A DNA stretch of 64,000 bases from Melanopsichium pennsylvanicum (Eukaryota; Basidiomycota; Ustilaginomycetes; Ustilaginales): the NCBI GenBank assembly GCA_900208305.1, contig OAPG01000006.1, positions 124,001-188,000 on the forward strand. Direction: 5' to 3'. The position numbers and the translations under genes were made by a program. Shown here piece by piece: positions 44,621 through 55,700 of this stretch. Within the stretch, counting starts at the first letter, position 1; the number at the start of each line of letters is the position of its first letter. The notes under the pieces were generated by a model that made no database searches, had not been told where the DNA came from, and saw only the letters and a program-made list of their open reading frames with translations.

Positions 44621-46321
44621 TCAACGCGAGAGGTGGTAATCATCGATCCTGAGCAACAAGGAAACGGTCTCGGTAGCCAACTCGATTGCACTCGTGTTGA
44701 CCAACAAAGGCTGCAACACGTTTTCCTCCAAAATGTTGGTGATCTGACCCTTCCTCACATTGATTCCGGCCGTCCTCTCACCCAGCGCATGCCTGTTCCT
44801 GAGCTCGGTGACGATGCTGATCGGGTTCAACCCTGCATTTTCTGCCAATGTGGTGGGGATCACCTCGAGCGCCTCTGCATACGATTGGAAACAGTATGCT
44901 TCCATACCTTTGAGCGTTTGCGAGTACTGCGACAACAGACGGCTAACATGAACCTCGGGTGCACCACCACCAGCGATAAGAGCCTTCTTCTTAACCAGGC
45001 ATCGTACCACACAAAGAGCATCGTGAAGAGATCGCTCGGATTCCTCGAGAACCAACGAATTGGCACCCGTGCACAGGATCGATACCGTCTTGCCCATGTT
45101 CTTGATGCCAGTGATCTTGACCACTCGAGCTCCATTCTGTTGAACCTCGTCGATAAGATCGGCGGAAGCAAGCTTGTCTTCGGTGAACGCTTCAATGTCA
45201 GCAATGGGTTTGGCGCCAAGGGTTTTGCACACGAATTCGATCTCGTCTCGTTCGATATCCTTGACCACCAAGATCTTGAGTTTGGCCAAAAAGTGGAGAG
45301 CGAGCTCGTTGACCGCATCGCGAAGAATGGACTTCTGGATAAGGAGCACATTGCATCCGGTCTTTTTGATTTTCTTGCACATGTTGAGCAGGTACTGACG
45401 CTCTTCCTTCAGGATCTTGTCCATCTGCCTGTAGTCGTTTACGACAATTTGGTTGTCCATGTCGGGCTTGGGACTCGAGAGCTGGAACTGGCAGACAGCG
45501 ATCTTTGCTTTCTCCATACGAGTGGGCCCACCGCTGCCGTTCATGACGTTCTGCGCCAAAACCAGACCTTCGACAAGCTCAGTGTCATCAATTGTGCCTC
45601 CGACCTTCTTAACGATGCGAATATCGCGCAGATCGACGTTGTCCTGTCCATCTCGCGATCGAGAAGAGCTGGAAGGCGTGGCAGTGGTAGAAGCAGAGGT
45701 AGAGTCGGTCTGTGCAGCTGCGGCAGGCTTTGGTGCTGCGGGAGTAACGAGACGGGTGACGGCATCCACAGCGATAGGTGCGAGGACCGAAGAGTACTGC
45801 GAAACAATCTTGGAGTTGAGCGAAGTGCTAGCGGCCCTCAGAAGCGATTCCCTGTCGTTGAGCTCGACGGGTGTGGAGATGTCGGTCAGGAACTCGACAG
45901 CCTTGGTAGCGGCCTTTTGGAACGATTCGGCAATGATGGTAGGGTGAATGCCCTTGTTGAGCATCTTTTCGGCAGCACCGAGCAAGCTTCCGGCGACAAC
46001 AACCACAGAGGTGGTACCATCGCCAGCTTCAACATCCTGGGCCTGGGAGAGCTCGACGAGCATGCGTGCGGCGGGATGCATGACGGCCATGTGTTTGAGA
46101 ATGGTAGCACCATCGTTGGTGATAACGACTTCGCCGTTGGAGGTCTGGATCATTTTGTCCATACCCTTGGGGCCGAGCGAGGTGCGGACGGCGTCAGAAA
46201 CGGCCTTGGCGGCGGAAAGGTTGGACCTTCGGACCTCGTCTGGCTTGTCGGCATTCTTGAAAGCGGTTTGCGAAGGACCGCCTCGGACGACGGGGGCGGC
46301 TGCGGGTGCTGCTGCCGACAT
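44621..46321 (-). CDS. CCT4: Chaperonin-containing TCP-1 subunit delta (Cct4)
   Basis: 566 aa, one exon. The ATG at 46321 (MSAAAPA) fits the family; the frame extends upstream only as leader. CCT4 is one of eight subunits of the cytosolic chaperonin that folds actin, tubulin and WD40 proteins. Diagnostic segments are [25 protein letters not shown], the nucleotide loop [87 protein letters not shown] and [19 protein letters not shown] low-complexity insert at about residues 190-225 (Pro/Ala, then Ser/Thr-rich) separates the N-terminal equatorial part from [12 protein letters not shown]; it is absent from yeast Cct4. It is divergent with UFD1. Confidence 0.95.
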   Translation of the reverse strand: MSAAAPAAAPVVRGGPSQTAFKNADKPDEVRRSNLSAAKAVSDAVRTSLGPKGMDKMIQTSNGEVVITNDGATILKHMAVMHPAARMLVELSQAQDVEAGDGTTSVVVVAGSLLGAAEKMLNKGIHPTIIAESFQKAATKAVEFLTDISTPVELNDRESLLRAASTSLNSKIVSQYSSVLAPIAVDAVTRLVTPAAPKPAAAAQTDSTSASTTATPSSSSRSRDGQDNVDLRDIRIVKKVGGTIDDTELVEGLVLAQNVMNGSGGPTRMEKAKIAVCQFQLSSPKPDMDNQIVVNDYRQMDKILKEERQYLLNMCKKIKKTGCNVLLIQKSILRDAVNELALHFLAKLKILVVKDIERDEIEFVCKTLGAKPIADIEAFTEDKLASADLIDEVQQNGARVVKITGIKNMGKTVSILCTGANSLVLEESERSLHDALCVVRCLVKKKALIAGGGAPEVHVSRLLSQYSQTLKGMEAYCFQSYAEALEVIPTTLAENAGLNPISIVTELRNRHALGERTAGINVRKGQITNILEENVLQPLLVNTSAIELATETVSLLLRIDDYHLSR

Positions 46322-47204
46322 GTTTGGATGTAGTTTCTGCTTTGAGCTCTGTGTCTCGAGGGACAAACTGCAAGTGGTGGCTGTCGTCGACGAGGAAGAA
46401 AGAGGTAGATATACGGGCCAAGATATGACGTTGCAATGGTGGATGAGGACAAGAGACGAGAGATGATGTTGCTTGCAGGTGTTGAACCGAAAAGTGCAAA
46501 GCTTCAAGTGCAACACCTTCTCTTCTGTTCTTCTCGAGCTCAACACTGAAAGTGCACGAGCACATACGGACTCAGCACAGAATGAATAAATCTGATCGTG
46601 TATCTTCTGGACAGCAAACGCAACGCGCCGCATACGCTCTCTCTTTTTGTGTCTCTGGTTGCAGGTTGCTGGCTGTAGAAGAATCGAAAAGAAGGAAAAC
46701 CACACCGCGTCCAAATTTTGGTTTTAATCCAGAGACCCCCATGGAATAAGCATGACATAAGCCAATCCAGAATTGGACCCTGCCAAACCCACGCAAAATA
46801 GCAGCTGTGTGAAGATATTGGCTGCTCAGCCTTGATTTTTAACTGACGTGGGCCTCCACTCGAAACGCTGCGACATCCGAGTGACAGCGGCACGGCCAAC
46901 TCAACTGTCCACCCACCACTCACCTTGGTCCAACACGCAAACTCACCTTCGCTAGTTGTCGCTTCTTGCTAGTCACATCTCAACACGCTCTCACACGCCC
47001 ACCAGACAGAGCTTTGCAGCAGGATACGCTCGACCTCACGCAGTCTAGCCAAGTCACAGTGCTTCTCTTGCCACCAGTAGGACAATTGAGGTGAATCACT
47101 ACCGCAACTTCTGACCGAAAGCCTTTCTCCAGCTCTGCACAAGCTTTCTTCTTTTCTCAACTCGATTCATACTCCTGCAAATCGTGTGATCCCGTCCTTT
47201 CAAA
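46322..47204. promoter_or_regulatory. Divergent intergenic region CCT4/UFD1
   Basis: 883 bases between two divergent start codons, so both promoters lie here. No repeats stand out and no other gene is supported. Confidence 0.6.
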
Positions 47205-48476
47205 ATGTCGATGTTTGGCGGCATCGATGGCGGATTTGCCGGCCTGAATCGATTCATGCAAAACGGCATGGACCCTCGTTTCCCTCGCCCACCTAGAGCC
47301 TACGATGAATATTTTAAAGCATACTCCATGGCCATGCTCCCAGGCAAAGAGCGTCTCAACGTCAGCTATGGAGGAAAGATCATCATGCCTCCTTCCGCCC
47401 TTGCCCACCTCACCAACCTCGATATCGAATCGCCCTGGTTCTTTCAACTTCGCTCCACTGGTTCCGCAGCCGAGGTGCGTCGCACACACGCAGGTGTACT
47501 CGAATTCATCGCAGACGAAGGCAACGTTCATCTGCCTGCATGGATGATGCGCACCCTTGGCCTTTCCGAAGGTGATCCCATTCGACTCACAGGCACAACG
47601 CTACCCAAGGGAAAGATGGTCAAAATTCAGCCACAGACCGTCGACTTTTTGGAGATCTCGGATCCAAAAGCGGTGCTGGAACAAGCATTCAGAAACTTCT
47701 CTGCATTATCCCCGGGCGATATTGTCGAGATCAGCTATAACTGTCTCACCTTTGAGATTTTGATCATGGAAATCACCCCAAATGCCGATGGAATTTCGAT
47801 CATCGAGACGGATCTGGAGGTCGACTTTGCACCACCCAAAGGTTACGTCGAGCCAACACCACAGCCAAGACCCCCTCCCCCCACCATGGCAAGTAAACTC
47901 AACATCGACAGCTCTCGCACCGATTCAATCCCACCGACCCGCACCTCGACCCCGGGTTCAATGGCGGCTGGTAGCGCAGCTGCTTCTGGAACCGCAACTC
48001 CCGCTGGACCCTTCCGAGGTTCAGGCCAGACACTGAGTGGAAAGAAGAGCAAAGGCAAGAAGGAGAGGCAAATCGAACAATTGGATCCATTCAGTATGGT
48101 GAGGAGGACAGACATGCCGAGGATCGTCACAAACGACACGCAGCTGTCCGAGAAAAAGATCCCTGCCGCGCTCAATCTGCCATTTGGCAAGTTGTTCTTT
48201 GGGTACGAGGTGATTCCTGTTGGTGGCAAGCAGAGTGATGAGGCGAAACAGAAGAGCACAGAAATATTCGGTGGGTCGGGTGCGACACTCAGCGGCAGAG
48301 CTCCGAAGCCAAAGCCACAAGAACCGCACAAGACAAAGGCAGAAACACAAACCCTCGGGGGAGGAAGGTTGCTGGCAGAGAGCTCGAGGAGTAGTCGCTA
48401 CGCTACTCCCTCAAGTTCGGATGGGCGCAGTATCAACGACTCCAACAGAGATGTGATTGAGATTGATTCCGATTGA
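47205..48476 (+). CDS. UFD1: Ubiquitin fusion degradation protein Ufd1
   Basis: 423 aa, one exon. Ufd1 pairs with Npl4 and Cdc48/p97 to extract ubiquitylated proteins, for example in ER-associated degradation. Residues 25-205 are the Ufd1 double-psi-barrel and Nc domain that bind ubiquitin (GGKIIMPPSALAHLTNL, PWFFQLRS, HAGVLEFIADEGNVHLPAWMM, LPKGKMVKIQPQ, LEQAFRNFSALSPGDIVEI). The C-terminal half is disordered and includes the part expected to bind Cdc48 and Npl4; FRGSGQTLSGK and FGGSGATLSG are two copies of an SHP-like FxGxGxxL box. The first ATG in the frame was taken as start. Confidence 0.95.
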   Translation: MSMFGGIDGGFAGLNRFMQNGMDPRFPRPPRAYDEYFKAYSMAMLPGKERLNVSYGGKIIMPPSALAHLTNLDIESPWFFQLRSTGSAAEVRRTHAGVLEFIADEGNVHLPAWMMRTLGLSEGDPIRLTGTTLPKGKMVKIQPQTVDFLEISDPKAVLEQAFRNFSALSPGDIVEISYNCLTFEILIMEITPNADGISIIETDLEVDFAPPKGYVEPTPQPRPPPPTMASKLNIDSSRTDSIPPTRTSTPGSMAAGSAAASGTATPAGPFRGSGQTLSGKKSKGKKERQIEQLDPFSMVRRTDMPRIVTNDTQLSEKKIPAALNLPFGKLFFGYEVIPVGGKQSDEAKQKSTEIFGGSGATLSGRAPKPKPQEPHKTKAETQTLGGGRLLAESSRSSRYATPSSSDGRSINDSNRDVIEIDSD

Positions 48477-48740
48477 TCAAAAGGTCATGTCGAATCGCCC
48501 TTTGTCATGCCCCATCCCCGTTGCTTACTCCCGCCTCTCAGATGCATCGCCGCGAATGGACTTCTCTTGATCGCACCTTCTCGCACAGTGATTGTCGTCT
48601 ACAGCATGGCATTGTTGCCTTTCATATTCCCATCCCTACCCAACGTTTTTTGTTGACCGCTGACCGTCCCCTTGTACTTTTACCTAGCCAAGCATTATGA
48701 CCGCCTTTGCCTTCGTAATTCAGTCGATAAGCATCCCTTC

Positions 48741-50977
48741 CTACCTTTCGGCCTTAATTTGTTGTTCTTGTGGCATAGCGACGTCCTGTGAGACATTGGT
48801 CCCGTCGCCAGTGTGGGCAATCGACGAAGACACAGCTGGGTAAGGACTCGCTCTCGACTCGAAGTTTGCGGATCGTGCTAGCGCCCGCGAATTGGATTGA
48901 GCCATATGTGGAAGCTGCCTGGCGTCTCGCGTCAGCGTCGGAAAAGAACGAGAGCCTGAATACTTGCTTTGGGCGTGGTTGGAGCGGCCGAAACCTGGCG
49001 AGCTGTTGGGTGTGTGGCGCTGTGTGGCGCTGGCAAAGTGCTTCACAAACGGACTGCGCGGTTCAGGTTGGGGCAAAGGTCGCACGAGCGGCACTGAAGC
49101 CTGCAGCTGACCTCGGTATCGTTCTAGTCGACTCACAGGATACGGAGTATATGAGAGAGAACAAACATCAGCGAACTATCCTGTGATGCAGGAAAGCACG
49201 AAAGGCACTCACCTCGATCCGGGGACCTTATGTCGTGAGTCCCAGGCACCATCGCGCGGAAAGATGACGGCGGCGGCTTGTACGCGAATACCTCCGAGGA
49301 GCACGTGGAAGGACGAGTTGACGGCCTGTTGTTTAGCGTAGATGGCCAAGTCAGCTCGAACCGTCGGACAAACAAAGAGCTGATACTAACATGCGCTCAA
49401 TAAGCATGTCTCGAATCGACTTACTTGTATCTCTTTGCCTCGCGATCCTTGAACGACGCGTTCTCAGGAATATGTGTACCTGAGGTTTGAGTAGGCAGAG
49501 GATGGGTGCGAGTCTGCTCGTTTCGGAAAGCGAATGGTCTGGGAGCCTGAAGAAAGGCTCCTTCGCCGTCCGCCATTGCGTCGTTTGCGGTCGGCGACGG
49601 CCTAAGAACAAAGAAGTCCCAACACGAGTTGTGAATGAACAGACGAACTCGAGTTTATTAGGCTTGGCCGAAATCCCCGGGGCTTCCCGGGGCGGATCAG
49701 CTTTTCAACTCACTTGTGCTGAGTACTCGACCCGGAGGCAGCGCTTGGGAGCGATGCCTGCAGCGATTGCAACACCCTGACCTTCTCCTTCAAAGCGCGA
49801 TTCTCCGATCGTGCCTCTTCCAACTCTCTAGTATCCTCAATTCAAGTCAGAGTACGAGTCGACTGGCATCAGCCGTGGCTTCATCTAAGAACCTGAAGGT
49901 GGAAATGGCCACGAAGGAGGCGTACCCTTTGAGTTTACGAGCCTGGCGAAGCTCTTCCTTGACGTGATCCAGCACCTGCTTCTGTCTGAGGGCCTGGGCT
50001 TTCAGGAACCTGAGATGTCACCATCGCGACAACATAGGCAGAGGCATTCGGAAGTGTAGCGTTGTCAGCATGCAGTTTTACCCAACTGATGTTTGCTTTC
50101 AGAAGACAGACCTACGTGATCAACTCCGACATGTGCTGAAACTGGCGTCACCCATTGCATCGGTAGTCAGCAGAATTGCAAGTTGGCTCAGCTCCGCATG
50201 ACCGACTCCCTAGATTCCCATCTTCTGCGCAATGCAGTCTTACCTGGTACTGTTGAGAGACGAAAACAGCGAATTAATTTCGATCCAGGCGCATGAGGGC
50301 AGCCTGATGATCAGGTGAGACACGTACCTGATAGCTGTTGACGACGTCTTTCATAGATGTCTCGAATGGCTGCAGGAGTCGACGGACAATGTCTGGTACC
50401 TGACGATTTCGAGAGGGAGTGTCGCATGAGCTGTGGTTCGACCTTACAGCGTCCTACGCTTTGGAATTCACTGACTAACCTGGTTGGAGCGCAGCATGAC
50501 CATTTGCTGGGTGCTAGAACACACAGGACAGGTCGCTTGGATTTGGTCGGGAAACAAGGTTGGAACCGTGGCTGCTGCTCCTGTCTCGTCCTCACGCATG
50601 AGGACAAAGTCTGTGTCAATTTCGACCATCCTGAGTTTGAGTTAGAACTTTGAAGAGCTCAGAGCAGAAGGCTCACCGTTTTTAATTAAAGGCTCACCGT
50701 GAACTTCTTTGTGGCAAAGTACATGCTGGCACTAACACCATCAAGCAAGCAGAAGGGGAGGGCCTTTCGTCAGTCAGGGTCAGACCGAGCAGGCCAAGCT
50801 TCAAGTCCGGCCTTGCGAACTGACCTCGCCCATCCAGAAAGGATCTTTGGTGCCAGAAGCTACAATATCGAGGGCTGTTGAAGGACCATACGAGCTCGAC
50901 GCAAAGCTTCGGAAGCAAACGCAGCAGTGGAGATGGTTGAGGAAGCTAATAGCGGACTCGGAATCGATGGATGTCAT
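48741..50977 (-). CDS. RING-finger/coiled-coil protein, Zip3/HEI10-like, ten exons
   Basis: I reconstructed ten exons on the minus strand: 50825-50977, 50698-50731, 50480-50610, 50328-50399, 50116-50141, 49926-50009, 49714-49827, 49425-49601, 49213-49325 and 48741-49123 (1287 bases, 428 aa). All introns are GT-AG, 80-186 bases, and all phases agree. Residues 18-93 form a RING-like zinc site: CCVC (18-21), ECQHVLC (51-57, a C-x-H-x2-C), His58 or His62, and CPVC (90-93). A coiled coil follows at about 130-195 (FLKAQALRQKQ, KGELEEARSENRALKEKV). The 230-residue tail is Ser/Pro/Arg-rich. RING followed by coiled coil and a disordered tail is the layout of the Zip3/RNF212/HEI10 SUMO/ubiquitin ligases that stabilise meiotic crossovers. 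The gene is well supported by phase; the family is a moderate inference and another RING-coiled-coil ligase is possible. Confidence 0.68.
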
Positions 50978-52741
50978 CTTGGGTCTGTGGATCGCAACAA
51001 AGACGATGGTAGTCCGGAAAGCAAGTACGACGCACCGCTCTTGGGTAGGCTCTCACGCCTAGCAGCGCGTGATGGGGAGCAGTGCTTGTCATGGTGTCGC
51101 ATACAGAGGGTCTAGGTCACGAACTGCGCATCGGTCGCTTCCGGTGATAAGCAATGTTGCAGCTGAGTGCTGCGTCTTCTCTAAGCGGCTCATCCGAATC
51201 TGCTCACGTCAATCTAAGCGGTCACGGTCTACGCCCTGGTGAGGATTAATCTCTTTCAGGTTTTCGATCGGACAGCGCCCTCTGATGTGATGAATTCGGA
51301 GACCACCGATCAGCCCACGTCACAGAAATGCCTCGAGTACCAAGCTTGGCACGACACAACAGAAGTCCCGCGAAAAAAAATAACGTTTCTCGAATCTCTT
51401 TTTTCTCTCGTCACCCTTCTTTTCTCTGGCTTTACCGCTTTGAAATGTGAAGTTTTGACAGCAAGTGTGAGAAAATCCATCTACAGTACATCTACGGCAC
51501 GACATCTGGCATCATGAAAGTGGATTCGATGATTCGGAAGCGGGCGGTACCACCACATCGTAATGATGTTGGTCGAGAAGGTCTTCCAGACGGACAGCGC
51601 ACGGGAGACAAGCATAGGCTGGATGCATGCTTGGAAGGGGGGCCAAGACCCGTCGCCTTCTTAGACACCTCACAATAATGGAAAAAGGGTCCATTAAATA
51701 ATCACAAAAAACGGATCGTGATGGCACTAACAGCAGTTGGTATCTGCGTGTTCTATCCAGCGCAGTACACTAAATTTACAGATAAATTTACCTACGATGC
51801 TACTCGTCTGCGATTGGGTCCCGACTCTTGGTCCTGCTCAACTCTGCCTTTCAGGTTCAGGCTTGTTCCGGACAACGAGAATGTAGGATTGGCCTTACAG
51901 ATCCATACTTGAATACGCCGAGCTTGTTCCACGCTGCGGTCGAAACTAACGATAAGATCAGCGCAGCTGCTCAACGCACAACACTGATCAATCACGACTG
52001 TCGGAAAGCATCCCACCTCCGACGGATCTCAGCGACCGTGATACATTCTGACTCTACCTGATTGAGCCCTACCATCGCCCTCCGAACAAAATTGGCACGC
52101 CCTCGACCCTTCGATTGATCTGCTGGCTGATCAAAGTTCAATCGGCTGGCCGGATGAACAAACTGAGACCCGATCGTACAGAGCTGATCTCACGCGCACA
52201 TCCCATATATCCATTTGGGCCTTTGACTTCTCTGAGCCCCTTTTTAGTGCTCTCTCTTCGCACCCAACAACAGGAGTGACGGGACCGTCTTGGTCGCCAT
52301 TGTCAAAAGCGGTCCCGCTTTCGTTTCTCTAGCTGCGTATGTGTGTGCGATGCACTATCACACCAACATCTCAATTGGTTGTGCTCCTTTTCGTCGCTGT
52401 TCGGCCGGTGCTCTCCATCCTACATTTGAAAAAAAAAAAAAAAAAATCCCCACTGGAAACGCGTGTTTTCTACAGTATTCACCATTTGCGAAAGGAAAGC
52501 AGACTGGCAATCTAGAGCCCACGCTATTGGAAGCATCGCAGTTGCGGTCAAGCAAAATCCATCATCTTGCAGCAAGGTCTGACTTCCTCATCTACCATCA
52601 TGCTGCCAGCAGGCATGGTGTTTGTTTGAATTGAGACGCCTCGAGCTTTTCCGCTTTCACGCAAACCGCGCAACGTCCAGCCAAGTGCTTGCGGACCGCT
52701 TTTCTGGCCCCTGAACCACGATCCAGGCTCTTCTTGGAAAA
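50978..52741. other. Divergent spacer between RING gene and JmjC locus
   Basis: 1.8 kb with no recognisable gene. It contains an overlapping gtacactaaatttacagataaatttac motif cluster at about 51765-51791, related to the recurrent TACAGTA palindromes, and a poly-A run at 52430-52446. Confidence 0.5.
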
Positions 52742-55700
52742 ATGTCGGAATCCCACCTCGAGCTCAACTCGAAGAAGCTGGCGCGTGCGCAATTGCATAC
52801 ACACGCGTCGCAGTTGCTGCAGCAGCCTCAGCAACATCAGCGACATGATCAGCCCGCTCGCTCCCCTGTCAAGTCGCGTCCACACACTTCAGCTTGTCAG
52901 AGGGAAACCTCTGCTGCGCGTTTAGCTATTGCTACCTTGCCAGCTTCGACCGGACGTACCGTTTTGGCATTTAGCTCTTTGTCGCGATCCGGTCCATATC
53001 TGGGCTTGCCTTCCGGTGCGACGTTGAAGGGTAGCTCATCTGCAACAACCGCGCCGGTGAATGAAGCTCGAATGTACCAGTCTCCTAGCAATTGCGCCGT
53101 GAGTGGCTTGCTCGATCGGATAGCTAGCCTGCCTGTCTTGAGCGCAATAATGCAACATGACTCTGATTCCCCGACTGAGCTCGATGCTCAGCCGGCTACT
53201 TTGTCCACCACGCCCAAACCAGCTCAATGGCCAAAAAAACTGGTTGTCCCTGAATAGCGTCAATCTGCTCCGGTGCTGAGCCAAAATACCCAGCCAGGGC
53301 TTGCCTGCGTCCTTGTACTCTCCTTCACACTCCCGTCAGCATGTCCGGGATACCCAACTGTTCGCCAACCCGCCGGTAGTATCTTGGCAGCAAGCTTCCA
53401 CCACTGCTACCAGTCCAAGGTCGCCACAGCAAGAGATCCAGAACAGCAGCCCGCAAGCGTCACTACCGGCATTCATAAGCAGGCCCGTCGAGTCGCCGCA
53501 CATGTCACAGCCTCAGTCACGTGCAGCATCGTCGAGTCGCGCCAATGCACTGCCTCCCAGACTGCTTTTGCATACGACAATCACTACCTCTGCCTTGCAA
53601 GTTTTGGGATCACAAAAGGCGCAAGTTGATCCTCTCCTGCAGAAATTTGCAACGCAACAAGTCTTTGGCTGGATTCTCATGGGATCTAGTCGCAGACCGC
53701 TCCTCTAGCTCAACCTCAAAGCCCTGCCTTGACGCCAAAAAAATACATACATTCTGCAGACGAGTCGACGCATTTACGGGCCATTGCCTCTTCCAACTCT
53801 CCCAATACGTCCAGACAGAAAACTCAGTCTGTGCCAGGCAGTATTCCGTCTTCTAAGCCGCCAACTGCAGCTAAGCCTCGACCTGGTTCCAGAAGCGCAA
53901 GCTTGACCACGCCTCCCCTCACTGACGAACCAAGTCAAGGTTTGTGCGGCAACTTCCTCACTTCCTCGAAACCTTTGGACTTCAAGACGATGAAGGAGAT
54001 GAAGGCCAGATACAAACCAATCGAAGTTGTGAGCTGTCTCTCAATTTTGTTGGAAGAAGAGCTCGAATCATATATTGTATGATATGTCGAAAATTGTCGC
54101 AAGCCATTGGTCATTTCAGACCTTCACAAGCTCGCTAATTGGTCGTCGGATTTATTTTCACCCCAAAAATACGAAGAGCTCAACCCAGGTCTGGAAGAAG
54201 AAGGCATAACAGTTGTTGTTTGCGACCTTCTCAAAGGGCTCAACCAACGGATGCCCCTCTCAGATTTCCTGGATCACTGTCAGAGGGAGAGGCAGTATTC
54301 CCCGCAACAGAGGGAGAAGCTATATGGCAATTCCTTGCCCTGTCCGCCTGAATGGACCAATGCTCTCGCCAGGCTTGTCCACCCACGCCTCGAGTACCAC
54401 GGCGACCAGGACGCATCCGTCTCCCTTGCCAAAAAGGCACGCTCCACCACGCAGAAGTGCTACTTTGGCCCGGGTAAAACCTGCACCCCTCTGCTGCGCA
54501 ACTTGTGTTCCAGCATCGGCCAGCATCTGATGGTCTGGAGTGATGCTGATGCCACCAGTACATGGCTGATAGCGAGTCCAGATGATGCTGATGCCATCGA
54601 CAAGTATATCAGGTTCAAAGGTGGTGATCCTCACGCTGGCAAACCTACTTCCCAAGGATCCCCACCCCAACGAGCTAGCCGACGCGCCTTTCCCGTTCTA
54701 TTGCTATCAGCAAAAACTTGGCAACCTTGTGCTGATCCCACCACGTGCTTTGCACATGATTTTGAACACTGGAGGACGCACCATGAAGGTGGCTTGGTCT
54801 CGCTTGACGGTCGAGTCGCTTGCGAGTGCACTCTTCGCCGATCTCCCTCTGTACCAGCGTATCTGCCGCGTCAAGGGCCTGAACGTCAAGCCAATTGTCG
54901 AGGCGACGCTCATCAAATGCACCAATCAAGTTGAGTCGAATCTGATTGACGAGCGCAAGACCACGTCGAAGATGATTCGCAAACTACGCGGGTTGCTACA
55001 GCTGTATGACGCTGTCCTTACTGACAAGTTCATTCCGGGATGGCCCAATTGCCCAATTGTAGGAGACTCCGATAGCTACATTGAGTGCGACTTTTGCGGC
55101 GCCGACATCTTGCACGGCTACTTTGAATGTCCTGCTGGCGAGACTTTGTGTTCACTGTGCTACTGTCAAGGCCGGCTGTGCGGCTGTGCCGACGCCACCA
55201 AGGCACTTGAGCCGCGTCAACACTGGCGCAGCTTTGGCGAGCGCTTGGAGATTTGCACTCGAGCCGCCCGAGTCTTGCTCCAAGCTCAACCGAGCCTGGC
55301 ATCTCCTCCCGACTTGCCCAAGGAGGCTGAAGACGGTGGGTCCGAGCATTCGGACCCAGAGCCGCCGCTGAGGCAAGTTGAGATCTTGACCAAAGACGAC
55401 CTCGCCAAGAAGACCTGGCCCTTCAGCTTCATGGCGGCTCTGCAACTGTACAACATCAGAAGACAGAGTGCGGAAGAGAGGGAAACTTTGGCACCCTGCA
55501 GAATCTGCAAAGCCATCGTGGATCTATCGCAGAGGTACTACTGCGCGCCTTGCCGGCAATCGTTCTGCTATGGATGCCTGCTTCACAGGTCGTACATCCA
55601 TCCAGTGCACGCCTTGGCTCAACAAGAGCCAGAATGGTTCCACCGCTATCATCGAAAAGACAGCATGATCAACTACAAGGAGTGGAAGCAAGACCCGCTC

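Noticed and set aside
44633..46333. 566-codon open frame on the plus strand antisense to nearly the whole of CCT4
   Set aside because: CCT4 on the minus strand is certain, and the antisense product resembles no protein. It is a by-product of codon bias, which keeps stop codons out of the opposite frame.
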